Positions 1 through 5,600 of a stretch of 6,521 nucleotides of DNA are shown here, one piece after another. The translations under genes were made by a program, and so were the position numbers. How positions within the stretch are numbered: the stretch's first letter is position 1; each line of letters begins with the position of its first letter. The notes under the pieces are model-generated. The model worked only from the letters and a program-made list of their open reading frames with translations. It was not told where the DNA came from and searched no databases. Origin of the DNA: Actinomycetes bacterium (GTDB lineage: Bacteria; Actinomycetota; Acidimicrobiia; Acidimicrobiales; Acidimicrobiaceae); the NCBI GenBank assembly GCA_021790495.1, contig JAJYGZ010000174.1:1-6521 (forward strand), given 5' to 3'.

Positions 1-77
1 AGGGGATCGACATCTCACTAGGTGATGCGATTACCGCGGCCCAGAGCTTTGTGGCCGAGATCGATTCCGCACGCTGA
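1..77 (+). CDS. 3' end of an unidentified gene (partial)
   Basis: The frame starting at base 3 is open and ends in TGA at 75-77. It gives 24 residues ending in AQSFVAEIDSAR, with a plausible amphipathic C-terminal helix. The 5' part lies outside the window and no motif is visible, so no function can be assigned. Its reading direction agrees with everything else here, and a 117-base gap separates it from the flavodoxin-like gene. It could be a chance open frame, since 25 codons are not decisive, but the codon choice (GCG, GCC, GAG, ATC, CGC) resembles that of the neighbouring genes. Confidence 0.45.
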   Translation, partial: GIDISLGDAITAAQSFVAEIDSAR

Positions 78-182
78 CAATTGGGGCCCTCCAGAGGATC
101 TGGCGCATATCTCTCATCCCAGGAAGATGTAGAGTAGCCCTAATCCGGTATTAGCCGCTGGCCAACGCCGATCCTCGAACAT
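78..182. other. Short intergenic gap with two small hairpins
   Basis: This stretch holds no gene. It contains a perfect 5-bp stem with a 3-base loop (CCAGA 91-95 / TCTGG 99-103), which is a weak terminator candidate for the upstream gene because no T-run follows. It also contains a 5-bp stem, CTAAT 140-144 / ATTAG 150-154. An AGGA followed by ATG-TAG (121-132) is a start directly followed by a stop, probably by chance. The promoter of the flavodoxin-like gene must lie in or before this gap, but no convincing -35/-10 pair was found. Confidence 0.35.
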
Positions 183-188
183 AGGAGG
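183..188 (+). promoter_or_regulatory. Ribosome binding site of the flavodoxin-like gene
   Basis: A perfect AGGAGG lies six bases before the ATG at 195. This fixes the start and is the strongest Shine-Dalgarno in front of any recognisable gene in the window. miaA and the large signalling gene have none that is comparable. Confidence 0.85.
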
Positions 189-194
189 TCCAAA

Positions 195-626
195 ATGCAG
201 GTACTCATTACATACGAGAGCCGGGGTGGCCGGACGCGACGTGCGGCCGAGGCGGTCGCCGCCGCAATACGGGCGCTCGGATTCGAGGCCATCGTCAAGA
301 CTTTTAAGGAAGTCACCGCTGCGGAGGTCGCGCAAAGCGATGCCATCGCCGTCGGGACCTGGGTGGAGGGATTCCTCTTCTTCGGGGTCGGACCGGCCAA
401 GGGGACGCTGGAGGGGATTGGGCGGTTGCCCGCGCTTGGGGGCAAGCCGACCGGCGTGTTCTGTACTTATGCGCTGAACCCCCGCGACACTCTCCCCACG
501 CTGCGCAAGGCGCTCGAGACCAAGGGAGCCAAGGTGGTTGGCGAGAATTCGAGTCACCGCTCACACCCAGACCAGGGCGCCGATGAACTGGCAAAGAGCA
601 TCTGCGGCTCATTGGGAGGGTCATAA
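195..626 (+). CDS. Small flavodoxin-fold (FMN-binding) protein
   Basis: The product has 143 residues, the usual size for a short-chain flavodoxin-like domain that binds FMN and carries electrons in the cytoplasm. The first strand and phosphate-binding loop are clear: VLITYESRGGRT (3-14), followed by the helix RRAAEAVAAAIRAL. The second FMN-contact loop is VGTWVEG (53-59), with Trp56 placed where many flavodoxins have an aromatic residue next to the isoalloxazine ring. The third is GVFCTYALNPRD (87-98). No signal peptide or membrane segment is present, and no second domain follows, so this is a stand-alone carrier or flavoprotein. The phosphate loop is not the textbook S/T-x-T-G-N-T but SRGGRT, which keeps the closing Thr14 (seen). 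The redox partner and pathway are unknown; neighbours give no hint. The start is set by AGGAGG at 183-188. Family assignment is fairly sure, physiological role is not. Confidence 0.82.
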   Translation: MQVLITYESRGGRTRRAAEAVAAAIRALGFEAIVKTFKEVTAAEVAQSDAIAVGTWVEGFLFFGVGPAKGTLEGIGRLPALGGKPTGVFCTYALNPRDTLPTLRKALETKGAKVVGENSSHRSHPDQGADELAKSICGSLGGS

Positions 627-686
627 TTTAGGCTAAAGCCCATGCTTTCAGTAGCGTGCTTGGGGCGAAAGAGGGGGTTCTCGACC

Positions 687-713
687 GGAGGTGACGATAT
701 GGTCGGGGTGTAA
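687..713 (+). promoter_or_regulatory. Strong Shine-Dalgarno before a four-codon ORF
   Basis: GGAGGTGA at 687-694 is an almost full anti-SD match. It is followed at normal distance by ATG at 699, but the frame reads Met-Val-Gly-Val and stops at TAA 711-713. A GTG inside the SD (691) opens a second frame of 20 residues, also without features. This could be a minimal leader ORF, a gene inactivated by mutation, or chance. The SD is seen directly; any role is inference. Confidence 0.3.
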
Positions 714-784
714 ACGGAGCTTGACGACCGGAGCGAGAATCGCGACGCATTAGTGCAGAGCTGGTCAACGAAGGGAATTTGACC

Positions 785-809
785 GCAGCGCGACAGGTCG
801 CGAAACTGC
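785..809. repeat. Interrupted palindrome CGCGAC-AG-GTCGCG
   Basis: The core is a perfect 6-2-6 inverted repeat at 789-802. It is flanked by GCAG (785-788) and CTGC (806-809), which also pair once an AAA is looped out. A dyad like this in a gap could be a repressor operator or an RNA hairpin. It lies about 220 bases before miaA and is not obviously placed on a recognisable promoter, so the target is unknown. Confidence 0.35.
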
Positions 810-1010
810 TTGACGACTGCGCCCCGCGTCTTGGACAGGCACCTTGCCCGGGGGCTTCGGGCGCCGTTTGGACTAACTGGGTTTCACGATGCGCAAACCC
901 TCAAACATCGAGTTAGCCCGAGCCCTCCTATCCGCATTGCACCTGAGGGATCAGCGGCGACGTGGCTTATCGGGGTGAATGTGGCGCAGAACCTCGCAAC
1001 AGGCTTGACG

Positions 1011-1026
1011 TAGACTGCGTGTGAGA
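1011..1026 (+). promoter_or_regulatory. Candidate -10 box for a leaderless miaA transcript
   Basis: TAGACT at 1011-1016 fits the TANNNT pattern of a -10 element and ends nine bases before the miaA ATG, so transcription could begin at or just before the start codon. This agrees with the lack of any SD before miaA. The TAG of the same hexamer is also the in-frame stop that prevents a longer MiaA. The TTGACG at 1005-1010 directly abuts it and cannot serve as its -35. Leaderless mRNAs are common in actinobacteria (established); its use here is inferred. Confidence 0.35.
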
Positions 1027-1931
1027 TGTCGACGAGCAGAATTTCGATTGTGGGTGCGACTGCGGCTGGAAAGACCAAGCTCTCGCTGGAACTTGCGCGT
1101 CGCGAGGCCAGAATCGCGCTGTTTTCGTGCGACTCCATGGCCGTCTATCGCCATATGGACATAGGAACCGCAAAGCCGACCAAAGCCGAGCTCGGCGGGC
1201 TCACCTATCGCCTCATCGACTTGGTGGATCCGAGCGAGGAGTTCTCGATAGCCGCGTTCCAAGCTCATGCCAGGGCCGCCGAAGAAGAACTACTGGATGA
1301 CAAAGTGGCGCTCTATGTCGGCGGATCCGGGCTCTATCACAGCGCCATCTTTAATTCTCTGGTGATCCCGCCAAGTGATCCGGAGGTGCGCGCGGCGCTC
1401 GAAGCAGATCTCGGGCGCATCGGATTCGAGGCAATGTACCAGCGTCTCAAGGACCTCGATCCCGCTGCCGCGGCCAAGATCGAGATCAATAACTCGCGCC
1501 GGCTGGTGCGGGCGCTAGAAGTTATCGAGATTACCGCGTCTCCTTATTCCGGATTTGGTCCGGGGATCGCGGCATATGGGTCGAGTGACGCTGTGATCCT
1601 AGGGCTCAGTAGCGACCTTGGCGCCTTAGATGTCGCGATAGCGAACCGGGTTACCGAGCAATTCGAGGCGGGTTGGATTCAAGAGTGCGAGAAGCTGGCG
1701 GCGATGGGCGCGCTCTCTCGAAGCGCCTCCTTTGCGATAGGCTACCGCGAGATCTTCGCCCATCTTCGCGGCGAGATCTCACGTGAAGGGGCCATCGCAG
1801 CAACGATTAGAAGAACCCGGCGTTTCGCGCGACGCCAGCGTTCCTGGTTCGGGCGCGACCCCCGCATCCAGTGGTACAACTCTTCATCGCAGTTGATCGA
1901 GGCGCTACTCGAGGCGCTGGATAACTCCTAA
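1026..1931 (+). CDS. miaA: tRNA dimethylallyltransferase MiaA
   Basis: MiaA transfers the dimethylallyl group of DMAPP to N6 of A37 in tRNAs reading codons that begin with U, the first step to ms2i6A. At 301 residues it is normal length. Visible motifs in order: P-loop GATAAGKT (10-17); CDSMAVYRHMDIGTAKPT (35-52), with Asp36 the presumed general base; YVGGSGLYHSAI (97-108); DPAAAAKIEINNSRRLVRALEV (145-166 in part), the tRNA/DMAPP-contacting RALEV region; AIGYRE (237-242); and TRRFARRQRSWFGRDPRI (264-281), the basic C-terminal tRNA-binding motif. Canonical MQVY is MAVY here, and the TG after RALEV is TAS; both are mild changes. The ATG at 1026 is the first possible start after an in-frame TAG at 1011, with no SD. 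The neighbours are not the usual miaB, dapF or hflX. The partner methylthiotransferase MiaB is not in view. Confidence 0.96.
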   Translation: MSTSRISIVGATAAGKTKLSLELARREARIALFSCDSMAVYRHMDIGTAKPTKAELGGLTYRLIDLVDPSEEFSIAAFQAHARAAEEELLDDKVALYVGGSGLYHSAIFNSLVIPPSDPEVRAALEADLGRIGFEAMYQRLKDLDPAAAAKIEINNSRRLVRALEVIEITASPYSGFGPGIAAYGSSDAVILGLSSDLGALDVAIANRVTEQFEAGWIQECEKLAAMGALSRSASFAIGYREIFAHLRGEISREGAIAATIRRTRRFARRQRSWFGRDPRIQWYNSSSQLIEALLEALDNS

Positions 1932-1945
1932 TTCGCTAAGGATTG

Positions 1946-1958
1946 CCGGGTTGCCCGG
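1946..1958 (+). terminator. Small GC hairpin just after miaA
   Basis: CCGGG (1946-1950) and CCCGG (1954-1958) form a perfect 5-bp stem with a TTG loop, 14 bases after the miaA stop. No T-run follows, so it is at best a weak or factor-assisted terminator. Confidence 0.3.
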
Positions 1959-2065
1959 ATGACTCTGATGCTCGTGTCCGGGGAGTTTTCGAACCGAGAG
2001 ATCGCACAGCCTGCGAGGAGGGGAATCCCAAGCCATCGTCGGGCCGCAAGGGGCCGCGCATCTAT

Positions 2066-2134
2066 TGAGGGGCGCCTTGGTTGTTGGGAAGTGGCAGGGG
2101 CAAAGCCTAACGCCAAGGCGCCACCTTGGGTTTT
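2066..2134 (+). terminator. Long stable hairpin followed by TTTT; terminator or structured RNA
   Basis: GGCGCCTTGG (2071-2080) pairs perfectly with CCAAGGCGCC (2113-2122). The stem extends outward through AGG 2068-2070 / CCT 2124-2126, with A2123 bulged. It extends inward through TTGGG 2084-2088 / CCTAA 2106-2110, with one G-U pair. This gives roughly 18 paired positions around a loop at 2089-2105. A short GGG-TTTT follows (2128-2134). It lies about 135 bases after the miaA stop. It could end the miaA transcript or be the core of a small RNA or leader. The structure is clear in the sequence; the function is inference. Confidence 0.45.
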
Positions 2135-2181
2135 CCCATGAGACAGAGCTCTAACCCGATTCGCTTTGAGAATATCCCAAC

Positions 2182-2237
2182 GGCGGGGTCTCTGGGGCTT
2201 TAGATGAGCGTCTTCTCATCTTCGAGACGCCAAAGTC
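2182..2237 (+). repeat. Nested, mutually exclusive hairpins
   Basis: AGATGAG (2202-2208) pairs with CTCATCT (2215-2221) around a 6-base loop. GCGTCT (2208-2213) can instead pair with AGACGC (2225-2230), and the second form is enclosed by GGCTTT (2196-2201) / AAAGTC (2232-2237). GTCTC (2188-2192) offers a further partner for GAGAC (2224-2228). The two central stems use overlapping bases and cannot form together. Such an arrangement is typical of attenuator-like leaders, but it may also be chance in a repeat-rich gap. Confidence 0.35.
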
Positions 2238-2370
2238 AAGAGCCGAGAGTATTTCTTAGCGGCAATAGATGGCCTCACGCTGCCATGTTGGTGATTTGGG
2301 AAAAGTCCATGCTAGTAATCACCTAAAGAGTATGTGTAAAACTCCGAAATTAACCTAAAGGCGACATCTT

Positions 2371-2447
2371 TTGTATATGTGCCAATTCACGCCGCCAGTC
2401 GAAAAGACGAGGTGCATAGCGTAGAGGCCGTTGTTTATGTGCCATTT
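2371..2447. repeat. 17-base direct repeat at 60-base interval
   Basis: TTGTATATGTGCCAATT (2371-2387) recurs as TTGTTTATGTGCCATTT (2431-2447), with 15 of 17 positions identical and start points exactly 60 bases apart. Shorter matches to TATGTG occur at 2331. Repeated motifs of this size and spacing are known inside the ends of IS21-family insertion sequences, as binding sites for the transposase, so a relic of such an end is one explanation. Two binding sites for a regulator of the downstream gene is another. No transposase gene or matching opposite end is in the window. Confidence 0.45.
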
Positions 2448-2601
2448 TGAGAAATCTCGCCAGAACCCTGCTCTCAGGCCGGATGCTGGGACCAAAGGCC
2501 GCGAGGGCCGCGACGCACGGGAGAGCGCCGTCATGTCCAAAATACCCGCCGGCTTCCCTGTCACTATGAACTTTCCCAACAACTGCTCGGTAGTATTATG
2601 A
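2437..2601 (+). CDS. Possible small ORF overlapping the next start (ATGA)
   Basis: This frame starts with ATG at 2437 (54 residues) or, more plausibly, with ATG at 2533 (22 residues), where GGGAG (2519-2523) sits nine bases ahead. It ends in TGA at 2599-2601, which overlaps the ATG (2598-2600) of the large gene as ATGA, the classic layout for translational coupling. The short form reads MSKIPAGFPVTMNFPNNCSV plus two residues; I recognise no family. The large gene has no SD of its own, which gives the overlap some weight. A chance frame in a non-coding gap is equally possible. Confidence 0.27.
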   Translation: MCHFEKSRQNPALRPDAGTKGREGRDARESAVMSKIPAGFPVTMNFPNNCSVVL

Positions 2602-5600
2602 CCGTTGATCCTGGACGATATCCAGATCGGGGGGCTGAACCCGGCGACGGTGATGACATCCTTGAAGCCGCCATCGGAGCCTTCATGGACGCCTTCCGTT
2701 CCGGCAACGCTCGCAGCGATGGTCCGTCGTCGGTCTTTTCCTATCTTTCCGACGACGAGTTGAGTCGAGCCTTGGCGGCGCAAGAAGACTTCTTGAGGCA
2801 TCTCGTCGATCCGCTCATCCCCGCAGAGGAACTCGACGCAATCGCGGCGCACGTTGGCTACGTACACGCCATGGTCGGCGTCAAATCGAGCTGGCTGCTC
2901 GAAATTATACCCCTAATCAGCGAAGTATTCCATAAGAGCGCGCTTGCGGCGAACCTTGTCGGTGCGGGAGCGGACCATTGGATCCGCGTTCTGAGCCGTC
3001 GACTCGGCGTAGCGATGCGCATCATGGTGGCAGAAGGCGAGCGGATCGACGAAGTGGTCGCTGATGGGGTCGAAGAAGTCAACCGAGCGGTGAGCGTCGC
3101 TACCACCGGTGCGGATCTCATTCGTGCGGTGCTGGCGGCGATCTATGCGATCGATGGTGTGGCTAGTGTCGCCTATGGGCGTGCCGATGAGCGAGGCGTG
3201 ATCCTCTACGAGTACGTCCAAGGAGACGAGTTTTCGCGATATCTGGAGCTCCTGGAGAGGCACGAGGCAAAGTCGATTATCGCCAATGCCGACGTAGCCC
3301 AAGGTCTTGGGCCCTCGGGTCGGGCCTGGCGCAGCGGCCAAATCCAGCACTCCGCCTCATTTTCCCAAGATCCGTCAATGGAGCCGTGGCGGGAGATGGC
3401 CGCAGGGCTGGGCCTGCGAAGCGTCATGGTGCTGCCGATCGTCAAGAGCGACGGCGAGACTGTCGGTCTCTTGAATATCTATTCGAAGTGGCCCGGGTAT
3501 TTCGCCAGCCCGATGCGGTATCGCGCCTTCGCCTATATTCAACAGGTTACCAGCGCAGCCTTGGTCAAGCTGGATTCTGGCAAGGTGGTATCCTATGAAA
3601 AGCGCAGCCAGTACCGCGAGATGCTTCGCGGCGACGCTTTGGAGATGCACTATCAACCGATCGTGGATCTTCACACCGGAAATGTTGTCAAACTCGAAGC
3701 TCTAGCCCGGCTGCGGGGGAATGACGGGACATTGATCTCTCCGGGCGAATTTATGGGTGCATTGGGATCAGAAGATCTATACGTGCTCTTTGCGCGCGGT
3801 CTCGAGAAGTCGATGCGTGCCGTATCTCGCCTCGACGACGCCGGAATCACCACGGGCGTTTCGGTCAACCTGCCGCCTCAGGCCGTCAAGGATCGCCGCT
3901 ACTTCGAAGCGATAGTGGAAAAACTGTCTGCCTGGAACGTGGCTCCGGAGCGCCTCACCCTCGAACTTACCGAAGAAGAAGAGCTCAGCGATGTGACCTT
4001 TAACGAGGCGTCGCTTCTTTGGCGCATCCGATCTTTGGGAGTGCTTCTGGCTCAGGACGACCTCGGAGCCGGATACAGCTCACTTTTGCGCCTGGAACGC
4101 TTTGGATTTCACGAGGTCAAAATCGACCAGGAGTTGGTGCGCGGCGCGGGCGATCCGCGCAATGCGCTAGACCTCATTCAGCACCTCACCAGGCTTTCGC
4201 ATGACATGGGGATCGAAGTCGTGGTGGAAGGGCTTGAGAGCGCTTCGCTCATCGAGGCGGCCGCCATCATGGGTGCCGACTATGGCCAGGGTTATGGAAT
4301 AGCCAAGCCGATGCCCGAGGAGTCGGTGATCAAATTCTTCGCCGATTTCAAGTGGAACGCCAATATCGGCTCGCCGGTGACCCCGCTTGGAGCTCTGGCT
4401 GCGCTTCGGCGCTGGTCGCACCAGGTGACGGCGCTGGGGAGTTATTCAGAGCTCATCGAGAGTTCGCTTCCTATCGAGGAGCTCAAGAGCCATCTCAAGG
4501 GCTTTCCCCAGTTGGACCTGGATACTTATTTCGCGGAGCACGCCTCAAGGGGAGTGAGCGATCGCGTCCAGGCCGTGGTTGATCTGGAAAATCGAATCTC
4601 GGCATTTTTGGCAGCAGAGCTTGCCCTGGGCGGCGAAAATAAGGAACCGGCACTGGGACAGATCCTCGACAGCGGGCGGCTTGACGCCTTCGAAGACGGC
4701 GATGCCCTTATTTCGGAGATACATTTTACCGGCGCGCAGCTGAGGGAGATCTTGGCATTGCAAAACCGGATTTTGACTTCGATCTCACAAGGCGTCGACA
4801 GTAAGGCGATCCTCGACCAGGTGTGCCTCGGTGCCGAGTCGATGCTCGCCAATGCGGTGGCCACAGTGATGCGCCTCGATGACGATGGAGTGCTTCGAAT
4901 CGCGGCCGGTCCGAGCTTGAGCGCCAGCGCATACGAGGCTTTTGGTGCACTGGTGCCTAGTGCCGGCGCGGGTTCTTGTGCGAATGCGGTACTCAGTTGC
5001 GAAGCGGTCTATGTGACCAACACTCAGGTCGACCCGCGTTGGCGCGACATCAAGGCGCTCGCGAATCAGTTCAACTTGCGAGCCTGCTGGTCCCTCCCGG
5101 TAAAGGACCCTAATTCGAAGATTCTCGGCAGCTTTGCGCTCTCGAGCTTCGAGAACCGCAAGCCGAGCAAATTTCAGCGCACCCTGCTCGAGACCTGCGC
5201 CAACTTGGTTGGCATAATCCTCGAAAGGCAGCGAATTACTGCCGAGCTGGAACTCGACCGCGGGCGCCTGCGCCACATGTTCGACGGCAACCAGGCGGTC
5301 AAGTTTGTAATTGACGCCGATACCGGGATCATTACCGAGATGAACTCGGCCGGTGCCATCTTTTATGGCTATGAGCACGATGATCTCGAGCCGATTTCTA
5401 TCTTTGACATAAACGTTGATATGACGCCAGCCGAACTCGCCCGCATCGCGAGGATATCCCAGCTCAATGGCTCCTATAAGGGGCGTGCTCGCCACCGCGT
5501 CGCCTCGGGAGAACTGCGCGACGTCGAGTTCTTTACACATCTTTACAGCGAGGGCGATCGGCACTATTTCGTCAGCGTCATTCAAGACATTACTGATCAG

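Larger units (their letters stand above)
627..1025. other. 399-base gap between the flavodoxin-like gene and miaA
   Basis: No convincing gene was found. The gap has an excellent SD in front of a four-codon ORF (687-713), a repeated CGACCGGAG at 682-690 and 725-733, a 6-2-6 palindrome at 789-802 and four TTGAC hexamers on the + strand (721, 779, 810, 1005). One frame, open from 725 to 913, reads like a helix in part (around ELVNEGNLTAARQVAKLLDD, 758-817) but has no ATG or SD, so it may be a decayed gene or chance. A weak imperfect hairpin follows the flavodoxin stop (638-666) and lacks a T-run. Confidence 0.5.
1932..2597. other. 666-base gap between miaA and the large signalling gene
   Basis: No protein of recognisable family is encoded on either strand here. 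The first half is rich in inverted repeats: a GC hairpin just after miaA (1946-1958), a tandem GGGCCGC at 2041-2047 and 2051-2057, a long hairpin (2066-2128) and competing hairpins (2182-2237). The second half has repeated ACCTAAAG (2321-2328 and 2353-2360), a 17-base direct repeat at exact 60-base spacing (2371 and 2431), tandem GGCCGCGA (2498-2505 and 2507-2514) and a possible short ORF ending on the next start codon. It could hold a small RNA, a leader or insertion-element relics. Nothing matched a tRNA or a riboswitch class I could identify. Confidence 0.5.

Noticed and set aside
114..557. 147-residue open frame on the - strand over the flavodoxin-like gene
   Set aside because: The + strand frame has an AGGAGG and flavodoxin motifs; the antisense product has neither.
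810..1013. 67-residue open frame on the + strand before miaA
   Set aside because: No usable SD, unusual composition and no recognisable motif; probably chance in the gap.
1978..2000. TTTTCGAACC resembling a tRNA T-loop
   Set aside because: The flanking bases do not pair as a T-stem and no anticodon arm or acceptor stem can be built around it.
2098..2114. GGGCAAAGCCTAACGCC resembling part of a c-di-GMP-I riboswitch (GCAAAGCC)
   Set aside because: The rest of the conserved core, including the tetraloop hairpin and the second receptor arm, is absent. These bases are better explained as part of the long hairpin.
2355..2867. 170-residue open frame on the - strand across the start of the large gene
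   Set aside because: Half overlaps the globin-like coding region in antisense, no SD or family is visible, and the rest crosses the direct repeats. The stretch is better explained as non-coding.
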